A stretch of DNA of 64,000 nt from NCBI RefSeq assembly GCF_001884235.1, contig NZ_MAOI01000085.1, forward strand, positions 41,355 through 105,354. Reading direction: 5' to 3'. Numbering within the stretch: the first letter of the stretch is position 1; each line of letters starts with the position of its first letter. This DNA comes from Bacillus paramycoides (lineage in GTDB: Bacteria > Bacillota > Bacilli > Bacillales > Bacillaceae_G). Under the pieces are notes generated by a model. The model was not told the DNA's origin. It searched no databases and was given only the letters and a program-made list of their open reading frames with translations. This document shows positions 17,638-26,149 of this stretch, in pieces. A program made the position numbers and the translations under genes.

Positions 17638-18354
17638 ATGAAAATTTTACTTATCATGGAAGAGACAGAAGAGCGAAGAAAATTAGTTGAGAACTTTACT
17701 GAGAATATTCGAAATGTAGAATGTTTTGAAGCGAAAACTGGAACAGAATCTTTGCTAATAATGAAAAAACATACACCTGATTTTGTTTTTTTGAATTCGC
17801 AATTAATAGATGGTACTGGTTTTGAATACTCGAGTTTATTACGAGAAGTAAATTGTTATACGAAATTTATTTTTATTGGTGAGGATATAGAAGAGGCAAT
17901 TACAGCTTTTCGTTTTCAAGCGTTTTATTATTTATTACGACCATTTCGTGAAGAAGATTTACAATTCATTTTATATAAAATGGGGAAAGAACAAGTTGAG
18001 AAGGCAAAGAGTCATTTGCGTAAACTACCGATAGAAGGCCATGAGGGGATTAGATATATTTTCCCAGAAGATATTGTATATGTAAGTAAAAATAAGGAAA
18101 ATAAAACAGTTTCAATTTATACAACGAATAATCAGTATATTTCAACGTACACACTCCAGGAATTAGAAAATAAACTAAATGTATATGATTTTTTACGTGT
18201 ACATAAAAGTTATTTAATTAACATGTCATATGTACAAGAGCTTAAACCTTATTATAATGGCACGTATAATTTGTATTTAGACAGGTATGATGAGCAACCG
18301 ATTCCAGTAAGCCGCAATTATGTAAAACGACTTCGAAATAAAATTGAGCTATGA
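17638..18354 (+). CDS. LytTR-family response regulator with a degenerate receiver
   Basis: This 238-residue protein has a CheY-like domain (1-120) and a C-terminal LytTR DNA-binding domain (about 138-236, with FPEDIVYVSKNKENKTVSIY and FLRVHKSYLINM). The receiver lacks the phosphorylation machinery. The acidic pair is E8/E9, the phosphoacceptor aspartate is asparagine (N53 in FVFLNSQL), the Thr/Ser switch position reads glycine (G81), and the conserved lysine before proline is arginine (R101). It is therefore probably regulated without aspartyl phosphorylation. No histidine kinase gene is adjacent. The next gene is cstA, and in E. coli LytTR regulators (BtsR) control CstA-family pyruvate transporters, so it may regulate cstA. 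AGGTGG precedes ATG. Confidence 0.85.
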   Translation: MKILLIMEETEERRKLVENFTENIRNVECFEAKTGTESLLIMKKHTPDFVFLNSQLIDGTGFEYSSLLREVNCYTKFIFIGEDIEEAITAFRFQAFYYLLRPFREEDLQFILYKMGKEQVEKAKSHLRKLPIEGHEGIRYIFPEDIVYVSKNKENKTVSIYTTNNQYISTYTLQELENKLNVYDFLRVHKSYLINMSYVQELKPYYNGTYNLYLDRYDEQPIPVSRNYVKRLRNKIEL

Positions 18355-18476
18355 CAAGTAATGAGAGAATTTTAACATAATAACCTAAAAATCCTTCATG
18401 ATAGGGAGGATTTAAGTTAAATATTCAGAAAATTTAGTACAATCTCCTCTAAGAAGTAGTAATGGGGGGATTGTAT

Positions 18477-20552
18477 GTGAAAACATTGAAATCAATTTTA
18501 CTTTGGGGAGTTATTGCAGCACTAGGAGCATCTGCTTTTGGTGTAATAGCTTTATCACAAGGTGAGACAATTAATGCTGTATGGCTATTAGTTGCTGCTG
18601 TATCAGTGTATGCGATTGCTTATCGCTTTTATAGTAGATTTATAGCAAGGAAAGTTTTTGGCCTAGATAATAATAGGCAAACACCTGCTCATACGTTAAA
18701 TGATGGGAAGGATTATGTTCCGACAAATAAATGGGTTTTATTCGGACATCACTTTGCAGCGATTGCTGGGGCAGGTCCTTTAGTAGGACCAATTTTGGCG
18801 GCGCAGATGGGATATTTACCTGGGACAATTTGGATTATTGTTGGGGTAGTTATCGCTGGAGCTGTACAAGATTTTGTAATTTTATTTGCTTCAATGAGAC
18901 GTAATGGTAAATCATTAGGGGAAATGATTAAAGATGAGATTGGTCCTGTTACAGGGTTAATTGCAATGATTGGTATTTTAGGTATTATGATCATTTTATT
19001 AGCAGTATTAGCTTTAGTAGTTGTGAAGGCACTTGTTGGAAGCCCATGGGGAATGTTTACAATCGCAGCAACGATTCCAATTGCTATTTTAATGGGAGTT
19101 TACATGCGTTACATTAGACCAGGGCGAGTAGGGGAAGGATCAGTAATTGGTATTGTTCTACTAGTCCTATCTCTTATTGGAGGACAGTATGTAGCGGAAA
19201 ATCCAACGCTTGCAAGTATGTTTACTTTTAGTGGTGAAACAATTGCTATTATGCTTATTGTATATGGATTCATTGCATCGGCATTACCAGTTTGGATGCT
19301 CCTTGCACCACGTGATTATTTAAGTACATTTTTAAAAGTAGGAACGATTGTTGGATTAGCAATTGGTATTTTAATTGTAGCTCCAGATTTGAAGATGCCG
19401 GCAGTGTCTCAATTTATTGATGGAACAGGCCCTGTTTTCTCTGGGAATTTATTTCCGTTTTTATTTATTACAATAGCTTGCGGTGCTGTCTCCGGATTCC
19501 ATGCTCTCGTTTCATCAGGTACGACGCCGAAAATGATTGAGCAAGAAGGTCATGCACAACCAATTGGTTATGGGGCAATGTTAATGGAATCATTTGTAGC
19601 AGCGATGGCTATGATTGCAGCTTGTGTATTAACACCAGGAACTTATTTTGCAATCAATAGTCCAGCAGCACTAATCGGAACAGATGTATCACAAGCGGCT
19701 CAAGTTATTTCTTCCTGGGGATTTGCTATTACACCGAATGAATTAAAAGAACTTGCTGTTAACGTCGGAGAACAGACTATTTTATCACGTACAGGTGGCG
19801 CACCAACATTAGCAATTGGTATGGCACATATATTTTCACAAGTAATAGGTGGAACGGCGATGATGGCATTTTGGTATCATTTTGCTATTCTTTTTGAGGC
19901 ACTATTTATTTTAACAACGATTGATGCTGGAACACGTGTAGGTCGATTTATGATTCAAGACATTTTAGGCCATGTATATAAGCCGTTTGCGAAAACAGAC
20001 TCTACATTAGCGAATGTGGTTGCTACAACGATATGCGTACTAGGCTGGGGGTACTTCTTATACCAAGGGGTAGTCGATCCTCTCGGTGGAATTAATACGC
20101 TATGGCCACTTTTCGGTATTGCAAATCAAATGTTAGCGGGGATTGCATTATTACTTGGAACGACAATTTTATTCAAAATGGGGAAGAAGGCATACGTTTG
20201 GGTAACGCTTATTCCGACTGTAGGATTACTGATTGTAACGATGACAGCTGGTTATCAAAAGTTATTTCATGAAAATCCTAAAATAGGGTTCCTATCCCAT
20301 GCGAAAGTGTTCCAAGGAGCATTAGATGATGGGAAGGTATTAGCTCCAGCTAAAAACGTTGCACAAATGAAGCAAATTATTTTTAATGACTATATTGATG
20401 CAACGCTTTGTGGGATTTTTATGATAGTTGTAATTGCTGTATTAATTTCTGCACTTCGAATTTGGATTCAAGTATTAAGAAATAAGCCAATGCCGTTAAA
20501 AGAGGCACCATATATTCCAAGAGATGAAAGTGAGTCGAGGAACTATGCTTAA
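18477..20552 (+). CDS. cstA: CstA carbon starvation / pyruvate transporter
   Basis: This roughly 691-residue protein with about 16 or more membrane helices matches the CstA/BtsT family. Characteristic segments include TNKWVLFGHHFAAIAGAGPL with LVGPILAAQMGYLPG, VSGFHALVSSGTTPKM, RTGGAPTLAIGMAHIFSQV and IDAGTRVGRFM. Family members import peptides or pyruvate and are induced on nutrient limitation. Two starts are possible: ATG 18462, and GTG 18477, which is preceded by GGGGGA (18465-18470). I prefer the GTG on spacing. A ybdD-type gene overlaps its 3' end, and a LytTR regulator lies upstream, an arrangement seen for other CstA transporters. Confidence 0.9.
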   Translation: MKTLKSILLWGVIAALGASAFGVIALSQGETINAVWLLVAAVSVYAIAYRFYSRFIARKVFGLDNNRQTPAHTLNDGKDYVPTNKWVLFGHHFAAIAGAGPLVGPILAAQMGYLPGTIWIIVGVVIAGAVQDFVILFASMRRNGKSLGEMIKDEIGPVTGLIAMIGILGIMIILLAVLALVVVKALVGSPWGMFTIAATIPIAILMGVYMRYIRPGRVGEGSVIGIVLLVLSLIGGQYVAENPTLASMFTFSGETIAIMLIVYGFIASALPVWMLLAPRDYLSTFLKVGTIVGLAIGILIVAPDLKMPAVSQFIDGTGPVFSGNLFPFLFITIACGAVSGFHALVSSGTTPKMIEQEGHAQPIGYGAMLMESFVAAMAMIAACVLTPGTYFAINSPAALIGTDVSQAAQVISSWGFAITPNELKELAVNVGEQTILSRTGGAPTLAIGMAHIFSQVIGGTAMMAFWYHFAILFEALFILTTIDAGTRVGRFMIQDILGHVYKPFAKTDSTLANVVATTICVLGWGYFLYQGVVDPLGGINTLWPLFGIANQMLAGIALLLGTTILFKMGKKAYVWVTLIPTVGLLIVTMTAGYQKLFHENPKIGFLSHAKVFQGALDDGKVLAPAKNVAQMKQIIFNDYIDATLCGIFMIVVIAVLISALRIWIQVLRNKPMPLKEAPYIPRDESESRNYA

Positions 20553-20748
20553 AAGATTACGGAAGGTATGGGGAAAGAGAAAACAATTTATTAGTTTACT
20601 TGTCGGAGTTCCAAGTTATGAAACATATGTAAATCATATGAAAGTACATCATCCAGAAGAGAAAATTCTATGTCAAAAACAATTTTTTGCTGAGGCACAA
20701 GAAGCTAGATTTAATGCAAAAGGCGGAAAAATATCACGATGTTGTTAA
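20545..20748 (+). CDS. YbdD/YjiX family small protein, CstA partner
   Basis: This 67-residue protein is identical in length to E. coli YjiX/YbdD and shares the core GVPSYETYVNHMKVHHPEE and the C-terminal AKGGKISRCC, corresponding to the family's KGG-x-RCC ending. These small proteins are encoded directly after CstA-family transporters and are thought to support their function. The start is ATG 20545, overlapping cstA by 8 bases. AGGA 20538-20541 serves as ribosome binding site within the cstA 3' end, implying translational coupling. Confidence 0.85.
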   Translation: MLKRLRKVWGKRKQFISLLVGVPSYETYVNHMKVHHPEEKILCQKQFFAEAQEARFNAKGGKISRCC

Positions 20749-20751
20749 TGG

Positions 20752-20778
20752 AAGGGGCGAAATTTCGTCCCTTTTTTT
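20752..20778 (+). terminator. Terminator of the cstA-ybdD operon
   Basis: AAGGGGCG pairs with CGTCCCTT (one G-T pair) and is followed by T7. The T tract runs directly into the parS palindrome. Confidence 0.75.
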
Positions 20779-20814
20779 ATTTTGTTGTTCCACGTGGAAC
20801 AACAAAATAAAAAA
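20773..20814. other. parS: parS centromere site inside a 42-bp perfect palindrome
   Basis: Positions 20786-20801 read TGTTCCACGTGGAACA, a perfect match to the ParB (Spo0J) binding consensus parS (TGTTNCACGTGNAACA). The symmetry extends to 21 bp on each side of the centre (20793/20794) through T/A-rich arms with no mismatch. parS sites cluster around the chromosome origin, where ParB loads and recruits SMC. The site lies between the cstA-ybdD terminator and the diguanylate cyclase gene and interrupts no gene. Confidence 0.85.
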
Positions 20815-20895
20815 CTTTGGGAATTATAGGGATTTCGTAATACAATAAAATATAGAAGGGGATAGATGGAAAAGAAAAAGTAGGGAGATTATTTT

Positions 20896-21951
20896 ATGTT
20901 CAGAGATCTATTTGTAAATATGACAATTATTCTTTCCTTTATCTTTGTAGGTGGTCAGCTTTTAAGAGATAAGTCATTAAAAGAGGAATTCTCTTTTGGA
21001 CAAAAATGTGTGGTCGGTATTTTTACTGGAATACTAAGTATATTATTGATGCATTTTGGTGTACATATTGAAGATATTATGTTGGATTTACGTTATTTAG
21101 CTGTTATTTTGGCAATTATAATTGGAGGTCCGATAGCCAGTAGTATAACAGTTACTATTATTTTAATCACTCGGCTATTTTTTACTGAGTACTCTTTAGC
21201 CTCTGAGTTGGCTTGCTATACTATCGTGGCAATAGGGATTGGTATTATCTTCATTTGGCGGATGAAAGTTTCTGTATTCACAAAATGGGTATGGTTTAAT
21301 GTGTACAGTTTGTCTATTTTAACAATACCACTTTCTATTTTATTTAAGGATATATCCGTAGTGGTATTATATTTAGTTTGTAGTATTGTTGCGGCATACA
21401 TCACATTTGTAAGTGCAAGCTACGTATTGCAATCGAATGAATTATTTCAAACGATGAAGCAGTATGCAACGATGGACGCATTAACAGGTCTAGGAAATGT
21501 AAGACAATTTGATTTAGAGATGAATCGTCATATTGGTAACAAACATATGAAAAATGATTCGCTTTGTTTATTACTTATTGATATTGATCACTTTAAGTAT
21601 GTAAATGATACGTATGGTCATCCGGCTGGGGATGAGGTATTAAAACAAGTGGGGCATATTTTACTAGAGAATGCACCATTCTCAAACTTGGTTTTTCGAA
21701 AGGGTGGCGAGGAGTTTGCCCTGTTATTACCAAAAAAGGGGTTGGCATATGGAACTCGTATAGGGGAACAACTTCGTCTAGCTGTTGAAAGATATTCCTT
21801 CCAATTGTTAAGTGGGGAAGAAATTAAAATTACAGTTTCAGTTGGGGTTTCTGAGTATGAAAAATCACCCGAGCAATTTATTCAATTAGCTGATGACGCA
21901 TTATACTATTCAAAAAGAAATGGTAGAAATAAGGTTAGTGCGGCATCATAA
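20896..21951 (+). CDS. Membrane diguanylate cyclase with 5TMR-LYT-like sensor
   Basis: The 351-residue protein has an N-terminal membrane region of five to six helices (about 1-180) resembling the 5TMR-LYT module. It is followed by a GGDEF domain starting at MDALTGLGNVRQFD with the active-site motif GGEEF in FRKGGEEFALLLP. GGEEF variants are catalytically competent, so it probably makes cyclic di-GMP from two GTP. The five-residue-upstream RxxD inhibitory site is absent (the position reads FSNL), so product inhibition by that route is not expected. The architecture and length resemble B. subtilis DgcK. Monocistronic; GGGAGA lies 10 bases before the ATG. Confidence 0.88.
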   Translation: MFRDLFVNMTIILSFIFVGGQLLRDKSLKEEFSFGQKCVVGIFTGILSILLMHFGVHIEDIMLDLRYLAVILAIIIGGPIASSITVTIILITRLFFTEYSLASELACYTIVAIGIGIIFIWRMKVSVFTKWVWFNVYSLSILTIPLSILFKDISVVVLYLVCSIVAAYITFVSASYVLQSNELFQTMKQYATMDALTGLGNVRQFDLEMNRHIGNKHMKNDSLCLLLIDIDHFKYVNDTYGHPAGDEVLKQVGHILLENAPFSNLVFRKGGEEFALLLPKKGLAYGTRIGEQLRLAVERYSFQLLSGEEIKITVSVGVSEYEKSPEQFIQLADDALYYSKRNGRNKVSAAS

Positions 21952-22000
21952 GGATGAGGGGAGAGAAGTTGGTTTCTCTCAAATACCCTTGTAAATGATT

Positions 22001-22040
22001 AAAACCCACAGGGAGAATAAATTTCCTGTGGGTTTTAATA
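22001..22040. terminator. Bidirectional terminator
   Basis: AAAACCCACAGG pairs with CCTGTGGGTTTT. It lies between the convergent cyclase and pdxK genes, with T-rich flanks on both strands. Confidence 0.8.
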
Positions 22041-22071
22041 TACTTTTAAAGCTATTAATGGGTAGCTTTAT

Positions 22072-22896
22072 TTAGACAAGTTCTTTCGGTGCAACGAATT
22101 TGCGGTAAGCACCGTGATGTGTTGGTCCTACATATTCGTTAATTTTGAATGAATGACGAATTGCAGCTGTGATGAATTCTTTTGCAGTTTTGACTGCTTC
22201 TTTCACAGTTTTTCCTTTTGCAAGCTCTGCTGTAATTGCAGCAGAATATGTACAACCTGCACCGTGTGTATTTGTCGTATCAATCTTTTCGGATTCTAGA
22301 AGATCGAATGTTTCGCCGTCATATAACACATCAATAGCAGTTTCTGTGCCTAATTTGCTACCACCTTTAATTAGTACGTATTTAGCACCTAAAGCATGGA
22401 TTTTCTTTGCAGCTTCTTTCATGTCCTCAAGAGAATTAATTTTCACACCACTTAATTGATATGCTTCAAATAAGTTTGGAGTAACAACTAATGCTTTTGG
22501 AACAAGAACGTCACGTAAGCAGTCATTTGTTTCAGGATGTAACGCTTCATCTGCCCCTTTACATACCATAACAGGATCAACTACTACGTTTTTGAAATTG
22601 TGCTTTTCAATTGTTTTCGCAACCATTTCAATAATTTCTACCGATCCAAGCATACCTGTTTTTAAAGCATCTACGCCAACGCCTTCAATTGTTGTTTCTA
22701 ATTGTGGTTTTAATGTAGAAGCTGGGATTGGGAATACGTTATGTGCCCAACCGTTATGTGGATCCATTGTTACGATTGTCGTAAGAGATGTCATTCCGTA
22801 TACGCCAAGTTCTTGGAATGTTTTTAAATCTGCTTGTATACCAGCACCGCCACTTGTATCAGAACCAGCGATTGTAAGTGCTTTGTTTAATGTCAT
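22072..22896 (-). CDS. pdxK: Pyridoxal/hydroxymethylpyrimidine kinase, PdxK (ThiD-like ribokinase fold)
   Basis: This 274-residue ribokinase-family enzyme has the ThiD-type start LTIAGSDTSGGAGIQADLKT (6-25), VVDPVMVCKGADEALHPE, VTPNLFEAYQLSG, VLIKGGSKLG and the C-terminal THGAGCTYSAAI anion-hole motif. Length and sequence match B. subtilis PdxK (YwdB), which phosphorylates pyridoxal and hydroxymethylpyrimidine, better than the bifunctional ThiD of thi operons. AAGGGGG precedes the ATG. It stands alone and is convergent with the cyclase. ThiD activity on HMP remains possible. Confidence 0.85.
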   Translation of the reverse strand: MTLNKALTIAGSDTSGGAGIQADLKTFQELGVYGMTSLTTIVTMDPHNGWAHNVFPIPASTLKPQLETTIEGVGVDALKTGMLGSVEIIEMVAKTIEKHNFKNVVVDPVMVCKGADEALHPETNDCLRDVLVPKALVVTPNLFEAYQLSGVKINSLEDMKEAAKKIHALGAKYVLIKGGSKLGTETAIDVLYDGETFDLLESEKIDTTNTHGAGCTYSAAITAELAKGKTVKEAVKTAKEFITAAIRHSFKINEYVGPTHHGAYRKFVAPKELV

Positions 22897-23030
22897 TAGG
22901 AAAGCCCCCTTAGGTGATATAATGAAAACTACGTTTTCACTATTATATCAATGTTACGAATAAGTACAAAGTGAAAAGTAGATGATTTATGTTAAGTACT
23001 ATTTAAAATCTTGTATGTAGGAGACGAAGG

Positions 23031-24602
23031 ATGTTTCAAGAGAATCGTACAAATGAATTAGTTATATTAAAAGAGATTGCAGAAACGTTGAATACCTCAA
23101 ATGATACATATCACGTACTTCAGGCTGTGCTGGAAAAATTATTAAATGTAACTGGTTTAACAACAGGGTGGATTTTTCTTGCGGATGAAAACGGTAGATA
23201 TACGAAGTTAATTGATTACCACTTACCGGAGGCACTGACATTCGAAAATAAACGACCGATGTGCGAAGGGAATTGTTGGTGCCTACACAGCTTTGTGGAA
23301 GGGAAATTAGAGCGAGCAGTTAATATTATTGAATGTAAGAGAATAAATAATGCAATTGAATACAACTGGGGAGATACAGAAGGGATTGTACATCATGCGA
23401 CTGTACCGCTAAAAGCAGGTGAAGATGAATTTGGCGTATTAAATGTGGCTAGCCCAGGTAAAACACATTTTTCTGAAGAAGAATTAGTACTATTACAATC
23501 AGTTGCATTTCAAATTGGAACAGCTTTAAAGCGCACAAAATTGTATGAAAATGAAAAGAGAAGAGCTCATTATTATGTAAAGTTAGAACGCTTTATTCAA
23601 GCTTTAAGAGCGATTCATAGATTTAATACATTGCCTGAGGAAGTTGTAAAGCAAGTAGGGAGTTTATTTCTATGGGAGCAAGTCGTGTTCTTTATTAGAG
23701 AAGAGAATGAACTAACTGTGAGAGCTTCTTATAAGACGGGTGAACTACAAGATGATATGAAGGCGTCAGCACGGGAAGCATTGGAAAAAGAGGAGTCTGT
23801 CTTGCTGAAGCGTCAGGTTGGTAATATGGTACATCCTAATAGGGCAGTTATTGCTATTCCAATACATATTCAAAATCATATATTTGGCGTGCTAAGTGTA
23901 AGTTCTAATAATGGGGAATTTGATATAAATACGATAGATGTTGTACAAGCGTTAGCAAATCATATTTCATTAATAATAGAGAACTTAAGATTAAATGAGA
24001 AACGCCGTGAACTTGTACGAATGGAAGAACGTAATCGATTAGCTAGAGATTTACACGATTCTGTTTCGCAAAAGTTATTTTCATTAACCTTTATGACGAA
24101 AGGCGCTGAGGCGGTCTTAAAGGGGCAAAATGAAAAGGTAGATCAGTCTTTGTATGAGATGCGTGGATTAGCACAAGGTGCCTTAAAAGAAATGAGGACA
24201 TTAATTTGGCAACTTCGTCCAGCGGGATTAGAGAAAGGATTATTACCAGCTTTAAAGCACTACGGTGAAAGTTTAGGATTAAAAATTCGGGAACAAGTTA
24301 CAGGTGTGCGTGATTTGCCGCGTGTAGTAGAAGAAGCGCTATGGCGAATTGGACAAGAAGCTTTAAATAACGTAAGTAAGCATGCCAATGTAAGCGAAGC
24401 GACAATTTATTTCAAAGTGACGGAGAAGAATGTATCATTAGAAATAGTCGATCAAGGAAATGGATTTGTAGAAGAGGATGTAAAAGAGAAAAAATCGCTC
24501 GGTATGACTACGATGCGTGAAAGAGTAGAATTAGTTGGTGGGACGATTAAAATTGCAAGCAGCAAAAAACGAACAAGTGTAAAAGTAAATGTACCATTAT
24601 GA
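23031..24602 (+). CDS. Cytosolic GAF-domain sensor histidine kinase (NarL/DegS type)
   Basis: This 523-residue soluble kinase has two GAF domains (about 20-165 and 190-325), a HisKA_3 dimerisation domain with the phosphoacceptor H342 in RNRLARDLHDSVSQKLF, and an HATPase_c domain (WRIGQEALNNVSKHA, VDQGNGF, GMTTMRERVELVGG). There is no membrane helix, so it senses a cytosolic signal. The first GAF domain holds a cysteine cluster, C78-x3-C82-x-C84 and C102, that may bind a metal/Fe-S cluster or sense redox. It resembles B. subtilis YhcY and staphylococcal AirS in domain type. Its partner response regulator follows 20 bases later. Confidence 0.88.
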   Translation: MFQENRTNELVILKEIAETLNTSNDTYHVLQAVLEKLLNVTGLTTGWIFLADENGRYTKLIDYHLPEALTFENKRPMCEGNCWCLHSFVEGKLERAVNIIECKRINNAIEYNWGDTEGIVHHATVPLKAGEDEFGVLNVASPGKTHFSEEELVLLQSVAFQIGTALKRTKLYENEKRRAHYYVKLERFIQALRAIHRFNTLPEEVVKQVGSLFLWEQVVFFIREENELTVRASYKTGELQDDMKASAREALEKEESVLLKRQVGNMVHPNRAVIAIPIHIQNHIFGVLSVSSNNGEFDINTIDVVQALANHISLIIENLRLNEKRRELVRMEERNRLARDLHDSVSQKLFSLTFMTKGAEAVLKGQNEKVDQSLYEMRGLAQGALKEMRTLIWQLRPAGLEKGLLPALKHYGESLGLKIREQVTGVRDLPRVVEEALWRIGQEALNNVSKHANVSEATIYFKVTEKNVSLEIVDQGNGFVEEDVKEKKSLGMTTMRERVELVGGTIKIASSKKRTSVKVNVPL

Positions 24603-24622
24603 CGTGAAAATGAGGGAAGTTT

Positions 24623-25270
24623 GTGAAAATAAAAGTATTGTTAGTTGATGATCATACAGTTGTTTTAAAAGGATTAGCATTTTTTCTAAGTACGCAGGAA
24701 GATTTTGAATTAGTTGGGGAAGCGAATAATGGAAAAGAGGCGTTAGTGAAAGTAGGCGAAACGAATCCAGATGTCGTATTAATGGATTTATATATGCCTG
24801 AGATGGATGGGATTGAGGCGACAGCTTGCATTAAAAAAGAATATCCAAATGTGAAAGTAATTGTATTAACTAGTTTTTCGGATCAAGCACATGTATTGCC
24901 AGCATTAAAAGCTGGGGCAAGTGGCTATATTTTAAAAGATGTAGAACCAGATCAGCTTGTTGAAGCTATTCGAAGTGCGTATAAAGGTAACATTCAATTA
25001 CATCCCGATATAGCAAATGCTCTTCTCTCTCAAACATTACCTCAAGAAGAGAAAGAGGAAGAATCTTTCGTTCATGTAGATGTACTAACGGCAAGGGAAA
25101 ATGAAGTATTGCAGTTATTAGCGAAAGGGATGAGTAATAAAGAAATCGCTTCGGTTTTAGTTATTACCGAAAAAACGGTTAAAGCTCATGTAAGTAGTAT
25201 TTTGAGTAAGTTAAATTTATCCGATCGCACACAAGCAGCATTATATGCAGTGAAAAATGGAATTGTATAA
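24623..25270 (+). CDS. NarL/FixJ-family response regulator
   Basis: The 215-residue protein has a receiver domain with intact acidic pair D9/D10, phosphoacceptor D55 (VVLMDLYMPEMDG) and a switch/lysine region ending YILKDVEPDQL. A LuxR-type helix-turn-helix follows (LTARENEVLQLLAKGMSNKE with TVKAHVSSILSKL). It pairs with the preceding histidine kinase as a two-component system. The start is GTG 24623 with GAGGGA upstream. The target genes are unknown; the azoreductase gene downstream is a candidate by position only. Confidence 0.9.
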   Translation: MKIKVLLVDDHTVVLKGLAFFLSTQEDFELVGEANNGKEALVKVGETNPDVVLMDLYMPEMDGIEATACIKKEYPNVKVIVLTSFSDQAHVLPALKAGASGYILKDVEPDQLVEAIRSAYKGNIQLHPDIANALLSQTLPQEEKEEESFVHVDVLTARENEVLQLLAKGMSNKEIASVLVITEKTVKAHVSSILSKLNLSDRTQAALYAVKNGIV

Positions 25271-25289
25271 GACTAAAGTCGTAAGACCT

Positions 25290-25318
25290 AGTTCGCCTTT
25301 AGAAGGTGGACTTTTTTT
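25290..25318 (+). terminator. Terminator after the two-component system
   Basis: AGTTCGCCTT pairs with AAGGTGGACT (two G-T pairs) across a 3-base loop and is followed by T7. Confidence 0.7.
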
Positions 25319-25463
25319 ATGGAAAAATACGTCTATGTGAGGACGAAATTGTCTTGATATAAAGATAAAATGTATTTGTAAGCAACAACAATTACAAGGG
25401 AGTAACCCTTTTTCGTAAGTAATATATAACAACGTAAGAGTGAGTAGTAGGAGGAGAAGAATC

Positions 25464-26090
25464 ATGGCAACAGTTTTATTTGTAAAAGCAAACAACCGCC
25501 CAGCGGACCAAGCAGTTAGTGTGAAATTATATGAGGCATTTTTAGCAAGCTATAAAGAAGCACATCCAAATGATACAGTAGTAGAACTTGATTTATATAA
25601 AGAAGAATTACCATATGTAGGCGTAGACATGATTAATGGTACATTCAAAGCTGGTAAAGGATTTGATTTAACAGACGAAGAAGCAAAAGCAGTAGCAGTT
25701 GCTGATAAGTATTTAAATCAATTCTTAGAAGCTGATAAAGTAGTTTTTGGTTTCCCATTATGGAACTTAACGATCCCAGCCGTATTACACACGTATATTG
25801 ATTATTTAAACCGCGCTGGTAAAACGTTTAAATATACACCAGAAGGTCCAGTTGGACTTATTGGAGATAAGAAAATTGCGTTATTAAATGCACGTGGCGG
25901 CGTATATTCTGAAGGACCAGCAGCTGAAGTAGAAATGGCTGTTAAATATGTAGCAAGCATGATGGGCTTCTTCGGTGCAACAAACATGGAAACAGTAGTT
26001 ATTGAAGGACATAACCAATTCCCAGATAAAGCAGAAGAGATTATTACAACAGGTCTTGAAGAAGCAGCTAAAGTAGCAAGTAAATTTTAA
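25464..26090 (+). CDS. azoR: FMN-dependent NADH-azoreductase
   Basis: This 208-residue flavodoxin-like protein matches AzoR. TVLFVKANNRPADQAVS is the phosphate-binding loop, VVFGFPLWNLTIPAVLHTYI the conserved FMN-contact strand, and LLNARGGVYSEGP the second FMN loop. It reduces azo bonds and quinones using NADH, probably as part of electrophile defence. The start is ATG 25464, preceded by AGGAGGAG; the frame's eight extra upstream codons are mostly the ribosome binding site itself. It is monocistronic. Confidence 0.92.
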   Translation: MATVLFVKANNRPADQAVSVKLYEAFLASYKEAHPNDTVVELDLYKEELPYVGVDMINGTFKAGKGFDLTDEEAKAVAVADKYLNQFLEADKVVFGFPLWNLTIPAVLHTYIDYLNRAGKTFKYTPEGPVGLIGDKKIALLNARGGVYSEGPAAEVEMAVKYVASMMGFFGATNMETVVIEGHNQFPDKAEEIITTGLEEAAKVASKF

Positions 26091-26113
26091 TTAAAATTAT
26101 AATCGTCACTCGA

Positions 26114-26149
26114 AAAAACAGCATTAACATAAACGTTAACGCTGTTTTT
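26114..26149. terminator. Bidirectional terminator
   Basis: AAAAACAGCATTAAC pairs with GTTAACGCTGTTTTT (one mismatch). It lies between the convergent azoR and yeiL-like genes and touches the stop of the latter. Confidence 0.8.
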
